From the NCBI RefSeq assembly GCF_020524005.1, contig NZ_JAIVKK010000006.1, forward strand, positions 186,001-250,000: a stretch of DNA of 64,000 bases, written 5' to 3'. This DNA comes from Microbulbifer aggregans. Its GTDB lineage: Bacteria > Pseudomonadota > Gammaproteobacteria > Pseudomonadales > Cellvibrionaceae. A program made the position numbers and the translations under genes. Of the stretch, positions 18,580 through 28,398 are shown in pieces (position 1 is the stretch's first letter; each line of letters begins with the position of its first letter). The notes under the pieces were generated by a model. That model had not been told where the DNA came from. It worked only from the letters and a program-made list of their open reading frames with translations, and did no database searches.

Positions 18580-21243
18580 TCAACAGACTTGATAGTGAAA
18601 ATCGCCGTCTTCTGTAGCACTAATTTGAATAGAGGATACTGCTTCACCTTTGGCCATTTTATCCAGGCATTCACTGGCGAGTGATGGGAGCAATGTTTTG
18701 TTCAGAATCGCTTCAATATTCCGGGCACCAGTATCCGACTCCTGGCACCGCGCGACAATATTAATCAATACGTCTTCGTCATAACTGAAAGCCGCTCCAT
18801 AGTGGTCTTTAATCCTCTTTTCAACTCGCCGCATGTTGATCTTGCAAATTTCAACGAGGTTTTCATCGTCCAGCGGATAGTAGGCTATAACCGTCGCTCT
18901 CCCAAGAAAGGCAGGCTTAAACTTCTGCAAGAGGTGCGGGCGTATATTTTCCAGAAGCACATCTGGCTCTGGCTTCTCTTCTACCTGATTGAAGATTGCC
19001 CTGATGGCGTCCTCACCCGCATTCGACGTCATGATGATAACGGTATTCTTGAAATCGATATCCCGGCCTTCACCGTCTTTGATCGTGCCTTTATCAAACA
19101 GATTATAGAAAATATCCTGTACGCCAGGATGTGCTTTTTCCATTTCATCGAGCAAGATCACAGAGTACGGTTTGCGACGAGCGGCTTCGGTCAGCACGCC
19201 ACCCTCACCATAACCCACATAGCCGGGAGGGGAACCGAGTAGCATGGATACTTTATGCTCTTCCTTGAATTCGGCCATGTTAATAGTGGTTATATTTTGC
19301 TCTCCACCGAATAGCTCATCAGCAAGCGCCAATGCTGTTTCGGTTTTCCCCACACCACTGGTCCCACAAAACATAAATACCCCCACCGGCTTTCTGGGAT
19401 CAGTAAGTCCAGCTCGAGAGGTTCGTATCGCCTGAGCGATCGCCTCAGTGGCGTGCCCCTGGCCGATAACACGCTGATTGAGCCGGTCGGCGAGGCTCTG
19501 TACCGCCAGGATTTCGTCACCGACCATCTTGCCGACCGGGATGCCGGTCCAGTTAGCGATAACTTCGGCAATGGCCTGCTCGTCTACAGCTGGCTGCATC
19601 AGTGGCGTGTCGCCCTGAACATTCTCCAGCTGATCTTGCAAGGTGGAAAGCTGCTGCTTGAGATCGGCCATTTGCGAGGGGTCAACGCTCTCGTCCCCAG
19701 AGCTAATTCTGGCAAAATCTTCATCGATCTGACTACGCAATACCTTGATTTGCTCGATAATTTCAGCTTCTTGCCTTTGCTGATTACGCAGGTTTGAAAG
19801 ACGCTCGTCGGCCGCTTGTTTTCTCACCCGGAGCTCTTCGATTTGCTCTTCGTATATCCCATTCGCGGCATTCTCGCGAGCCAGTTTATCCATAGTCCGC
19901 GAGGCATTCGCCACAATCCGCTCAACATTTTCGATGGCGCCCGGGGTCGCCGACTGGCTCAATGCCACACGTGCACAAGCCGTGTCCAACAGGCTCACTG
20001 ACTTATCAGGCAATTGCCTTCCCGGAATGTACCGGTGAGAAAGCTTCACAGACGCAACGATCGCTTCGTCCAGGATCCGAACCTTATGGTGCGCCTCAAG
20101 GCTTTCAGCGATTCCACGCATCATGTCGATCGCCGCGATTTCATCCGGCTCATTGACTTTGACAACCTGGAACCGACGGGTAAGAGCAGGATCGCGCTCG
20201 AAGTACTTCTTATATTCTGCCCAGGTTGTGGCTGCTATGGTCCGCAATTCACCACGCGCCAGCGCAGGTTTCAATAAGTTCGCCGCATCCCCCTGCCCTT
20301 CCTTTCCACCTGCACCGATCATTGTATGTGCTTCGTCGATGAATAGGATGATCGGGGTCGCGGACGCTTTCACTTCTTCGATGACCGACTTGAGACGGTT
20401 CTCAAACTCGCCTTTAACACTCGCACCGGCCTGTAAAAGGCCCAGGTCGAGTGTCCTTACGCAAACATCGCGTAGTGGCGCCGGCACATCTCCGCTGACG
20501 ATCCTCAAAGCAAAGCCTTCCACCACAGCGGTCTTTCCGACCCCGGCTTCGCCCGTCAGAATTGGGTTGTTTTGCCGGCGTCGTGTCAGGATATCAATAC
20601 ATTGACGAATCTCTTCGTCCCGCCCTAAAACAACATCAATTTCACCACTCCTGGCGCGCTCGGTAAGATTGACCGTGTACTTATCCAATGACGGTGTCTT
20701 ACTGGCTTTGAGGTCTCCGGGTGCGGGCTGGGCTCCGGCTTGCGCCGGTGATCCTGTGTAACTCGACTCACCGGTCCGGCCATACATTGCCTTGGCAGTT
20801 TCGCGAATCGACTCAGGCGCTACATTCTTAAGTTCTGGACAGGACTCAAGCAATTGCCTGCGTGAAGACTCTTCCAGCAATAGCGCGGCAATCATATGAC
20901 CGGAGGATACGGCCTGATGGCCGTAATCGATTGACGCCAACATCCAGCTATTTTTTGCGGCTTCCACAATGGTCGGCGACAACGCCGCAGGCCTGCTACT
21001 GCCAGACTTGAACTTGGAAATTGCGGCAGCGAGCTGTTTGGCTACATGAGAGAGATTCACCTCATGCTTTTCAAGCAAATGTAGTAGATCAGTATCTGAC
21101 TTATCCAGAAGCTTTAACAGCCAGTGTTCAAGTTCAACGTTGTACTGGTTATGGGCCAGGCACAACCCTGCAGCCCCTTCCAGGGATTCCCGCATATGCG
21201 GGGTCATCGTCGCCACTAATCGCTTTAAATCAATATTTATCAT
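18580..21243 (-). CDS. tssH: TssH (ClpV) AAA+ ATPase of the T6SS
   Basis: ClpV disassembles the contracted TssB/TssC sheath so subunits can be reused. The 887-aa protein has the Clp N-domain (first ~160 aa), AAA domain 1 with Walker A GEAGVGKT (about 231-238) and Walker B ILFIDEAHT, a ClpB-type middle coiled coil (~430-530), and AAA domain 2 with GTSGVGKT, VILLDEMEKAHP and GYVGYGEGG. The open frame begins at TTG 21249; ATG 21243 two codons later, with AAGGA upstream, is preferred. It is the last gene of the minus-strand core run and ends at a bidirectional terminator. Confidence 0.97.
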   Translation of the reverse strand: MINIDLKRLVATMTPHMRESLEGAAGLCLAHNQYNVELEHWLLKLLDKSDTDLLHLLEKHEVNLSHVAKQLAAAISKFKSGSSRPAALSPTIVEAAKNSWMLASIDYGHQAVSSGHMIAALLLEESSRRQLLESCPELKNVAPESIRETAKAMYGRTGESSYTGSPAQAGAQPAPGDLKASKTPSLDKYTVNLTERARSGEIDVVLGRDEEIRQCIDILTRRRQNNPILTGEAGVGKTAVVEGFALRIVSGDVPAPLRDVCVRTLDLGLLQAGASVKGEFENRLKSVIEEVKASATPIILFIDEAHTMIGAGGKEGQGDAANLLKPALARGELRTIAATTWAEYKKYFERDPALTRRFQVVKVNEPDEIAAIDMMRGIAESLEAHHKVRILDEAIVASVKLSHRYIPGRQLPDKSVSLLDTACARVALSQSATPGAIENVERIVANASRTMDKLARENAANGIYEEQIEELRVRKQAADERLSNLRNQQRQEAEIIEQIKVLRSQIDEDFARISSGDESVDPSQMADLKQQLSTLQDQLENVQGDTPLMQPAVDEQAIAEVIANWTGIPVGKMVGDEILAVQSLADRLNQRVIGQGHATEAIAQAIRTSRAGLTDPRKPVGVFMFCGTSGVGKTETALALADELFGGEQNITTINMAEFKEEHKVSMLLGSPPGYVGYGEGGVLTEAARRKPYSVILLDEMEKAHPGVQDIFYNLFDKGTIKDGEGRDIDFKNTVIIMTSNAGEDAIRAIFNQVEEKPEPDVLLENIRPHLLQKFKPAFLGRATVIAYYPLDDENLVEICKINMRRVEKRIKDHYGAAFSYDEDVLINIVARCQESDTGARNIEAILNKTLLPSLASECLDKMAKGEAVSSIQISATEDGDFHYQVC

Positions 21244-21290
21244 TGGCAATATTCCTTATCTCGGTATTCCCTCATTCCCCTTTGACGGAA

Positions 21291-22421
21291 TCAGGCGCTG
21301 GGAAGCGCCTCGTCAGGTGAATAGCTATCTGAACTCAATGTGATTGTCAGGCTTTCTTTATTTTGACTTTCCCTCAACATTTGCGAATTCCAACCTAGAA
21401 GCGCTTTTGTCTCGGCTTTCGAATTCAACTGTAAAGGCGCTACTTCGTCTGCCGGTATGGCCACCGAAATATCAAAGTCCAGCTCAACACCGGCGCTAAG
21501 CTGTATGAACGACTTCAACGCTTCAAGCTTCTCACTACCTGGAGAGATATCCATATATGCGCCATAGTCCGAAGGTGCAATAACAACGCGGAATTTGTTT
21601 TGAGCCTGGAAACAGTGTGTCCCCAATATCGAATTTATTCCGAGACAATTATTCACTCCGTTAGGATGTTCATGAGAGGGGAGCCTGGTAAGAACGTCTC
21701 CGGGCAGCTCATCCCAACGTCCGTGAAACTGCTCTATCTCCACAGCGAGACCAAAGTACTGTTGAATCATGCTTTTGAGCGCAGCGGCCGAACACTGCTG
21801 CCGCCCAAGATGCCCCGCCATGCCAATCAGTGCTTCATCGGGTACCGCCGTCCGATAGCGCATTTCGGTTGTGCCAAGGCCAGCTATCGCAGCAAGGGCA
21901 TGGCTAAACAGATCCGGATCTCGCGTGTTCTGTCTGCGCGCTCTTTCATAATTAACCGGCAATTGATATTTATGCCAAGCCTGATAAAACATCGAAACAT
22001 TTCGATGATTAAAGATATCGAGGAAATCTTTCAGTGCGCCGCTTTTGTTTTTTGCTTCCTTGTGGACAAGCTCCGTCAGGAAATAAGGCATCACGCCTTG
22101 GCTTCCGATCAGCCCGCCAAAACCAACTTCCATACTCCATTGATTATTACTAGCACTGTCAGCCTCGGCACCTTCATCGAACCTTGTAGAAATTTCGAGT
22201 ACATCGGCGCCGACAAATGACAACGATGTTTGTGCGCGAAAGCGTACGACCTCCTGACTGGGAGGCGAATACCCGGCAACCGGCATGGCCGAAAATTTTC
22301 CTTCGGACCATGTAGCCGCATTTTCCAGTAATCGTACAGATTGAAAAAATTCGAACCTGTATGGTGCCTGCTTGAGGCGACCGATTACACCAGTGCTTTG
22401 TCGCCAGCGCGGGGAGGCCAT
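21291..22421 (-). CDS. tssG: TssG, T6SS baseplate component
   Basis: TssG acts with TssF, TssE and TssK in the baseplate wedge that docks the sheath on the membrane complex. The 376-aa protein has typical TssG features: YRFEFFQSVRLLE near the N-terminus, an FxGxxGxxGxLPxxxT-like stretch (GFGGLIGSQGVMPYFLTEL) and KDFLDIFNHRNVSMFYQAW. ATG 22421 lies inside the end of tssF (37-bp overlap), typical of the tssF-tssG pair. Confidence 0.96.
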   Translation of the reverse strand: MASPRWRQSTGVIGRLKQAPYRFEFFQSVRLLENAATWSEGKFSAMPVAGYSPPSQEVVRFRAQTSLSFVGADVLEISTRFDEGAEADSASNNQWSMEVGFGGLIGSQGVMPYFLTELVHKEAKNKSGALKDFLDIFNHRNVSMFYQAWHKYQLPVNYERARRQNTRDPDLFSHALAAIAGLGTTEMRYRTAVPDEALIGMAGHLGRQQCSAAALKSMIQQYFGLAVEIEQFHGRWDELPGDVLTRLPSHEHPNGVNNCLGINSILGTHCFQAQNKFRVVIAPSDYGAYMDISPGSEKLEALKSFIQLSAGVELDFDISVAIPADEVAPLQLNSKAETKALLGWNSQMLRESQNKESLTITLSSDSYSPDEALPSA

Positions 22422-24214
22422 CGCTTAAGTTCTCCATCCTGACCACTCAATTTCGCGATCAGCCTAGTAAAAGAGTTAATAGAGCAATACAACGCAAAGA
22501 ATCGCTCAAGAACGCTCGCAAACATTAGCGGGCTTGTGCCAGAAAGCATCATTGAATCCAGCTCTATCGATATTTCCGTTCCACGACAGAGGACAACACT
22601 ACTATCAATTTGAATAGGCGCTGTTATAGGTTTGGTCTCAACCTTTAGTATCGACTCGATCATATTTCTGGTACTTGGCGAATTCCTGAAATCGTATAAG
22701 CGCAGTATTTCCTTTAGTGCATCGCAACCACTCTCACCACCCAAGGAGAGATGGTTTAGGTTCAAGTGGGATATCAGGCGCCAATATGCCCTTTCCTTCC
22801 TCGGAGGACGAATCGTCGCGGTTGGTGAAACCAACGAAACGATACGCTGCGCCGGCGCATCGCCATCAACAATACTTAAATACGGCTGTAAATTACCTGT
22901 AGGAAGCTTTTTCGGTAAATTCCTGTTACAACAGGTCAACTTTATACTTAGCGTTTCATCGCTTGTTTTGAACGGGTTGAAATCCAGGTCAACCAGGCTG
23001 ATATCAACTTCTGAGGCCTGCTCATTCCTGTGCTCCCCTTCAACAACGTCCCGCCGACGTGTAAACCAGAAAGCCGATTGTCGCGCCTGATGCTGACTGT
23101 GTTGCAATCCATAAAATGGTCGATACCTGGTCGCGTTTCCACTCGCGTCGCTCGCGCTCACGCTATCGACCGAATACACTTCCAGGCCCTCGCTACGCCG
23201 AACATCTGGCACAACCTGATAACTATATTCAGTATGTAAGAGCGGAACAGGATCAGCCGTGTAGGGGAACAAATTAACAATTGGCGTACAGTTTAGGGCA
23301 AACATACCTGCACCCATCTGCTTTTCCAACTCGTCATTGGACTCAGACAGGTAAAAATAAAGGTTCAGCGTGTCACCGTAGGTAGAATTTATTGCTCCAC
23401 CAATATTAGTGATATCAATGAATTGAAACTTCTCCGGAAACGAAAAGTATTCTGTAAGTAGACGATAACCAATAAATGCGCTGTCAGGATAAGGAAAAAT
23501 CCCTTCATCCGGGGCTAGTCCAACCTGTTGCAGAACATTAGTATCCACATGAATAGGGGTAGGATCGCCTTCTGAATTGGCTATGACAATTTTTATGCAC
23601 TTGCTTAGAAGAAGATCATAAAGTGGATAAATATGGTTAGGGAGCCCTTTCAAGAAGAGCCTGAGTTTAGATAACCCCAGGTCAGAAAAGCGCAAATCTC
23701 CGCTTAGCGTCTTTAATGAGATCTTTAAAACAGCATTACTACCCAGAACCTCATTGCAACCTGGCGCAATGAATGGCCTTGACATCAAACTAGCGGATTC
23801 TATTGAAAATGGACAAATATCCACAGGATAAGAAGTTTGAAACCGGCATGACTGTCCCTGGAAGGTATCACTTTCCAACATTGTTTCTGCTTCTACGGAA
23901 ACAATAGAGTCCAAATCGTCATCCGGCTCAAATTGAACAATCCCACAAGAAGGGATCGGGCGTAAATAATGTGGATACAACGTCTCTAACATCGCATCCG
24001 TCAGTTCCGGAAAGTCATCGTTCAATTTTTGTTGAACCCGCGCATTCATATAAGCCACGCCGGAAAGCAGCCGACCGACAAGCGGGTCATCCACCGTGTC
24101 TGCATCCAGTTGAAGCCTGGATGCGGCCGCAGGATGCATACGCGCAAAGTCGGCGGCTGTCTGTTGAACAAACGCCAGTTCACGCTCATATAGATCTATT
24201 AATTTTTCACTCAT
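22385..24214 (-). CDS. tssF: TssF, T6SS baseplate component
   Basis: TssF is the largest wedge subunit of the T6SS baseplate. The 609-aa protein carries the family's N-terminal signature (LYERELAFVQQTAADFARMHP and a RLLSGVAYMNARVQQKLNDD-like stretch) and the YPHYLRPIPS motif. The start is ATG 24214, overlapping the tssE TGA by one base (TGATG). A GTG one codon earlier is less likely. Overlaps at both ends imply coupled translation of tssE-tssF-tssG. Confidence 0.96.
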   Translation of the reverse strand: MSEKLIDLYERELAFVQQTAADFARMHPAAASRLQLDADTVDDPLVGRLLSGVAYMNARVQQKLNDDFPELTDAMLETLYPHYLRPIPSCGIVQFEPDDDLDSIVSVEAETMLESDTFQGQSCRFQTSYPVDICPFSIESASLMSRPFIAPGCNEVLGSNAVLKISLKTLSGDLRFSDLGLSKLRLFLKGLPNHIYPLYDLLLSKCIKIVIANSEGDPTPIHVDTNVLQQVGLAPDEGIFPYPDSAFIGYRLLTEYFSFPEKFQFIDITNIGGAINSTYGDTLNLYFYLSESNDELEKQMGAGMFALNCTPIVNLFPYTADPVPLLHTEYSYQVVPDVRRSEGLEVYSVDSVSASDASGNATRYRPFYGLQHSQHQARQSAFWFTRRRDVVEGEHRNEQASEVDISLVDLDFNPFKTSDETLSIKLTCCNRNLPKKLPTGNLQPYLSIVDGDAPAQRIVSLVSPTATIRPPRKERAYWRLISHLNLNHLSLGGESGCDALKEILRLYDFRNSPSTRNMIESILKVETKPITAPIQIDSSVVLCRGTEISIELDSMMLSGTSPLMFASVLERFFALYCSINSFTRLIAKLSGQDGELKRWPPRAGDKALV

Positions 24215-24687
24215 CACATTATCTCGGAAACATCAACCAATTGAGTGACGGGATTCAAAGCAGAATCGAACACAATCACTTCCTGTGAAGGATTCACATG
24301 CAGCACAGCTTCTACACGAAACCGGATACTCGGATCTTCGACATCCACATTTTTTTGAGTACTCACCTTAACGGATCGAATCCGAGGCTCATAATTAGTA
24401 ATCGTTTTTTCTAATTCACGGCAAAATTTTTTACGACTATCCGCGGACGAAAAGTTAATGGTAGATAAATCCGGAAGACCAAAGTTGATATTCGATGTTT
24501 CAAGGTTTTCGTGTTCCGCAGGTGCCGACATACAGCGAAACCGGCTGTTGAAAAGAAACTCCAGATCTCGGCGTACACCCTCTCTAAGCTGACGCAGTAC
24601 CTGATGAGGTTTTGTCATGTCCTGGTTACTCGCTGATGCCAGAAGCCGGTCCAGTACGGGCGCCAGTAAACGCTTTTCTTTTGTCAT
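24214..24687 (-). CDS. tssE: TssE, gp25-like baseplate protein
   Basis: TssE is homologous to phage gp25 and nucleates sheath assembly at the baseplate. The 157-aa protein has the gp25 core with INFGLPDLSTINF and the EKTITNYEPRI segment (the conserved RxxIxxxEPR-like helix). The open frame can begin at TTG 24693, but ATG 24687 has GGGGAA at proper spacing and is chosen. It ends by overlapping tssF. Confidence 0.93.
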   Translation of the reverse strand: MTKEKRLLAPVLDRLLASASNQDMTKPHQVLRQLREGVRRDLEFLFNSRFRCMSAPAEHENLETSNINFGLPDLSTINFSSADSRKKFCRELEKTITNYEPRIRSVKVSTQKNVDVEDPSIRFRVEAVLHVNPSQEVIVFDSALNPVTQLVDVSEIM

Positions 24688-24739
24688 TATCAATGATTCC
24701 CCATGAACCGCTGCGAACTCGTATTAAATTGAGTTCCCG

Positions 24740-26326
24740 TCACGCAGGTGTACCTACCCCGATCTGTGCAAGCGCCGTGGTGAGTTTTAGCTCTGACACC
24801 AGATGATCGACTGTGTAGTGACTTTTCAGATGAATAACGCTCTGGTAGCTACCCGCCTTACCGGGTTCATCCATCACTTTCACCCTGGCCTCTCTAAGCG
24901 GATATCGGGCAAGCATTTCCCATGAAAGGTCATCACGTCCCGTTGTGTACCTGTCCAGCCAATGCTGTAACTGCCGCTCACAATCGGCCGCATTGATATA
25001 CGCACCCACTTTGTCGCGAATCATGACTTTTATGTAATGGGCGAAACGCGATGCACATAATATCTGCTGCAACATCCCGCTGATACGCGCGTTAGCGGTT
25101 GCGGACTTGGATGTATATTTTTTTGTTTTTTGTAACGAAGGTACGCTATTAAAGGAAGCGTACGGCGTATCGTAACAATGACTTAAACAGGTGAAGCCGA
25201 GTTCACTCAATTCCCGCTCGGCAAAATCTGTTATCAGGATCGAAGTCGACATATGCACCATTTGCGCATGGGTGTCGACAGCATAGGGTACCACCGGCAA
25301 TTGCGTGACCAGCCCGCCACCAATATGATCCCTCGCCACGCCCCGAATATGGGAAAACCATCCGACTTCGTCGAACTCCCGAAGTAGAACACATGCCATC
25401 GCAAAGACAGCATTGCCCCACAGGTAATGACTGCTATCGGCTTGCAAGACATCTTCCTGAAACCTAAGCCCACAGTAGTTGGAAAACTTTATGCTGTAAG
25501 GCTGACGCATCAGGATTTTCGGTAGCATAATGCCGATGAAGCGGCTGTCTTCAAGATCCCGTAGACCAGACCAACGGAGATACTGCTTCTGACGAAAGAC
25601 CTCCAGGAAATCTATGGGCTTGGCCAGATCATCGAAACTGTCTACACCAAACAGTTGTGGAGTAGCGCTACAGATAAACGGGGCAAAAGCAGCCGCGGCC
25701 GTATGCGCCAATCCTTGTAAAGTGAATATGTCATCAAATGGGTGCCCATCAAACGGCCGATGCGACACGTAGTAGTCGCCAATCAGCAAGCCAAAAGGCT
25801 CGCCGCCAGGCGTACCGAATTCTTCGTTGTATATCAGGTGAAAGATGCCCGATTGGTCATAATCTGGGGCACGCTCAATGTCTTTACTGATGTCTTTCCA
25901 GCTTGCATCAAGAAGTTTTATTTTTATGTTGTCGCTACTGGGTGAGTTATTAACCAGCATCGCAACACCGCGCCAGCTGGCCTCCAAACTCTGGAACTTT
26001 GGCTGATGTATTATGTTATTGATCTGCTCGCAGATCAGTTCATCCAGCTCGAGGATTAGGCGGTTAAGCAGACTAATAACGGAGAAGCGCTGAGGATGTG
26101 GACAGGGACAGACTTCCAGCAGCCAATATTCGAAGGCATAGAGATCGTCAGGTTCGTCTAGAAACTTCCTTAACGAATTTTTTTCGCTCGCCAACAGCTG
26201 CGGCCGAAGCATCCGATCATTTTCAAATCCGGCTTGAAAGTCAGCACCCAAAACTAGCTCTCCCGGAGCAGGAACCTGATGTATAGATAAAGGAAATGTT
26301 GTCTGGGGTAAAGCTGGCCCCGACAA
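24740..26326 (-). CDS. Second TssC-family sheath protein (TssC2)
   Basis: The 528-aa TssC/VipB relative is directly downstream of tssC. Shared landmarks are FQSLEASWRGVAMLV, EEFGTPGGEPFGLLIGDYYVS, SRFIGIMLPKILMRQPY, the FAHYIKVMIRDKVGAY region and the ADCERQLQHWLDRYT C-terminal part. It therefore retains the TssC C-terminal domain but has a different ~90-residue N-terminus. Start is uncertain: TTG 26326 lies in the loop of a perfect hairpin without a ribosome site, whereas TTG 26251 has GGGAG eight bases upstream and may be the true start. Paralogous tssC pairs occur in other T6SS clusters. Its role (alternative sheath subunit or cap) is not established here. Confidence 0.85.
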   Translation of the reverse strand: MSGPALPQTTFPLSIHQVPAPGELVLGADFQAGFENDRMLRPQLLASEKNSLRKFLDEPDDLYAFEYWLLEVCPCPHPQRFSVISLLNRLILELDELICEQINNIIHQPKFQSLEASWRGVAMLVNNSPSSDNIKIKLLDASWKDISKDIERAPDYDQSGIFHLIYNEEFGTPGGEPFGLLIGDYYVSHRPFDGHPFDDIFTLQGLAHTAAAAFAPFICSATPQLFGVDSFDDLAKPIDFLEVFRQKQYLRWSGLRDLEDSRFIGIMLPKILMRQPYSIKFSNYCGLRFQEDVLQADSSHYLWGNAVFAMACVLLREFDEVGWFSHIRGVARDHIGGGLVTQLPVVPYAVDTHAQMVHMSTSILITDFAERELSELGFTCLSHCYDTPYASFNSVPSLQKTKKYTSKSATANARISGMLQQILCASRFAHYIKVMIRDKVGAYINAADCERQLQHWLDRYTTGRDDLSWEMLARYPLREARVKVMDEPGKAGSYQSVIHLKSHYTVDHLVSELKLTTALAQIGVGTPA

Positions 26327-26340
26327 TCATCGGGGCCAGC
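26313..26340 (-). other. Perfect stem-loop between tssC and tssC2
   Basis: GCTGGCCCCGA and TCGGGGCCAGC form an 11-bp perfect GC-rich stem with a 6-base loop. It lies 7 bp after the tssC stop and overlaps the first candidate tssC2 start. It could stabilise the 3' end of the abundant tssB-tssC message, attenuate transcription, or lower tssC2 translation. Only a short T stretch (TTTA) follows, so complete termination is unlikely. Confidence 0.8.
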
Positions 26341-26346
26341 CTTAAC

Positions 26347-27834
26347 TCACCCCGCCGTTGGGATATTCGCAACCATACGCATAGAGGTAGTTAATTCCTC
26401 CATTTGCAGCCATGGTTTCAGGTAGGCCACTGCACTGTAGCAACCAGGTTGACCAGGAATTTCTTTTACTTCGACCCGAGCCTCTGCCAGCGGATACTTT
26501 GCTTTCATTTCAGCACTCGCATCCGGATTAGAGTTCGTGTACTGGGAGATCCACTTGTTCAACCAGCGCTCACAATCACTCGCTTCCATAAACGAGCCAA
26601 CTTTGTCGCGTGCCATTACTTTCAAGTAATGGGCGATACGCGAAGTGGCCATCAGGTATGGTAAACGTGCCGAAATAGCGGCGTTTGCCGTAGCATCCGG
26701 GTTGTCATACATCTTGGCCTTCTGAGCACTCTGTGAACCAAAGAACACCGAGTAGTCCGTATTTTTGTAGTGACAGAGTGGCAGGAAGCCCTGGGAGCTT
26801 AGCTCTGCTTCGCGGCGATCGGTGATACCGATTTCAGTCGGACACTTCTGGTCCAGGTCGCCATCGTCGCTCTTGAACAGATGCGTAGGCAATCCTTCAA
26901 CCTTACCACCACCTTCGGCGCCACGAATCGCGGTGCACCAGGAGTTCTCGGCGAACGCCTGTGTCATGGTAGTACCCATTACATAGGAAGCGTTCATCCA
27001 GCAATACTGATCATGCTCAGCCGGCTTGGACATCCCGGACTCATCCACTTCAAATTCTTCGAAGTTGAACGACTCAACCGGCTTCGTATTTGCGCCATAG
27101 GGAGTACGTGCGAGGGTACGTGGCATCACGAGTGTGACGAAGCGGGAATCATCGCTATCCCGGAAACTGCGCCATTTGATGTATTCACCCGACTCGAAGA
27201 TTCCGCCAAGATCCCGAGGCTTGGATAGCTCGGTAAAGTCATTGAAACCGAACATCCCCGCACCGGCTGCGGAGACAAATGGACAGAAGCCGGCCGCAGC
27301 GACATTGGACATTTTGCTTAGGAGTTCGATATCTTCCGGGTGGTTGGTGAACTCGAAGTCGCCAATCATGCAGCCAAAAGGTTCACCACCTGCTGTACCA
27401 AATTCTTCTTCGTAGATTTTCTTGAAGGTCTGGCTCTGGTCAAATTCAACCGCTTTGTCCAAGTCACGAAACAGCTCGCGCTTGCTGATATTCATCATAC
27501 GAATTTTCAGCGTTGAACCAGTCTCACTATTCATTACCAGATGATTCAGACCGCGCCAGGAGCCTTCCAGCTTCTGGAATTTTTCGTCATGCAAGATTGC
27601 GGAGAGCTGCTTCGACATAGCAGCGTCAATGGCCTGTACCGCCTTGTTGATGGTCTGGGTCAGGTTTCTGTCCCAGGTCACGGTACCCTGCAAAACCTGT
27701 TGAGTCAGGTTCGCAATAAGATCCTGCGCCTCGTCCGGCTGGGTCTGTTTGGTCGCAGAGATTGCCTGCTCGAGTAAGCTGACCGACTGCTCTTCCGCTT
27801 CTACTTCTGCGACATTTTCGACTTCGGTGCTCAT
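26347..27834 (-). CDS. tssC: TssC (VipB), large T6SS sheath subunit
   Basis: TssC forms with TssB the contractile sheath around the Hcp tube. The 495-aa protein is the canonical family member of this cluster: N-terminal helices (residues ~15-90), [53 protein letters not shown] and [19 protein letters not shown], with C-terminal [18 protein letters not shown] overlaps the tssB stop by one base (TAATG), so the two are translated together. Confidence 0.98.
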   Translation of the reverse strand: MSTEVENVAEVEAEEQSVSLLEQAISATKQTQPDEAQDLIANLTQQVLQGTVTWDRNLTQTINKAVQAIDAAMSKQLSAILHDEKFQKLEGSWRGLNHLVMNSETGSTLKIRMMNISKRELFRDLDKAVEFDQSQTFKKIYEEEFGTAGGEPFGCMIGDFEFTNHPEDIELLSKMSNVAAAGFCPFVSAAGAGMFGFNDFTELSKPRDLGGIFESGEYIKWRSFRDSDDSRFVTLVMPRTLARTPYGANTKPVESFNFEEFEVDESGMSKPAEHDQYCWMNASYVMGTTMTQAFAENSWCTAIRGAEGGGKVEGLPTHLFKSDDGDLDQKCPTEIGITDRREAELSSQGFLPLCHYKNTDYSVFFGSQSAQKAKMYDNPDATANAAISARLPYLMATSRIAHYLKVMARDKVGSFMEASDCERWLNKWISQYTNSNPDASAEMKAKYPLAEARVEVKEIPGQPGCYSAVAYLKPWLQMEELTTSMRMVANIPTAG

Positions 27835-28352
27835 TACGCGTCTTCTCCCTTGTCCTCACCGAGACCCAGTTGGTCTGACAGCGCACTGACGTTTTCTGTG
27901 CTTTTCAGGATATCTTCCAGAACCTTTTCAAGATCTTCGGAACGGTCCGCCTTGCTCAAGAGATCCCGAAGTTTACTGCGCGCTTCCAGCAGCTGCTTTA
28001 ACGGCTCAACTTGATCAACAATTTGTTCTGGAGAAAAGTCATCCATATGATTGAAATCGAGGTTGACGGCCATCTTGCTACCGTCACCAGCCAAGGTATT
28101 GGCTACCTGAAGCTCCAATTTCGGATTAACTTTCGACAGTACGTCATTGAAATTATCGCGATCGATCTGAACAAACTTGCGTTCCTTCAGCGACTTGCGA
28201 TTTTCCATATTGTCACCGGAATAATCGCCCATCACGCCGGTAACAAATGGCAATTCCTTTTTAACTTCTGCACCGTTTGTCTCAACGTCATAGGTAATGT
28301 GAACGCGGGGCTTGCGTACACGCTTCAGTTTATTGTGAATACTTTCGGGCAT
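27834..28352 (-). CDS. tssB: TssB (VipA), small T6SS sheath subunit
   Basis: TssB pairs with TssC to build the contractile sheath. The 172-aa protein shows the family core: [27 protein letters not shown] and [18 protein letters not shown], with a helical C-terminus ([19 protein letters not shown]). Start ATG 28352 has GGAGACCCAAA upstream. It lies 46 bp after tssA and overlaps tssC. Confidence 0.97.
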   Translation of the reverse strand: MPESIHNKLKRVRKPRVHITYDVETNGAEVKKELPFVTGVMGDYSGDNMENRKSLKERKFVQIDRDNFNDVLSKVNPKLELQVANTLAGDGSKMAVNLDFNHMDDFSPEQIVDQVEPLKQLLEARSKLRDLLSKADRSEDLEKVLEDILKSTENVSALSDQLGLGEDKGEDA

Positions 28353-28398
28353 TTTGGGTCTCCTTTCCTCAGGTCGGAAATACTATTGTTCGCCAGTT

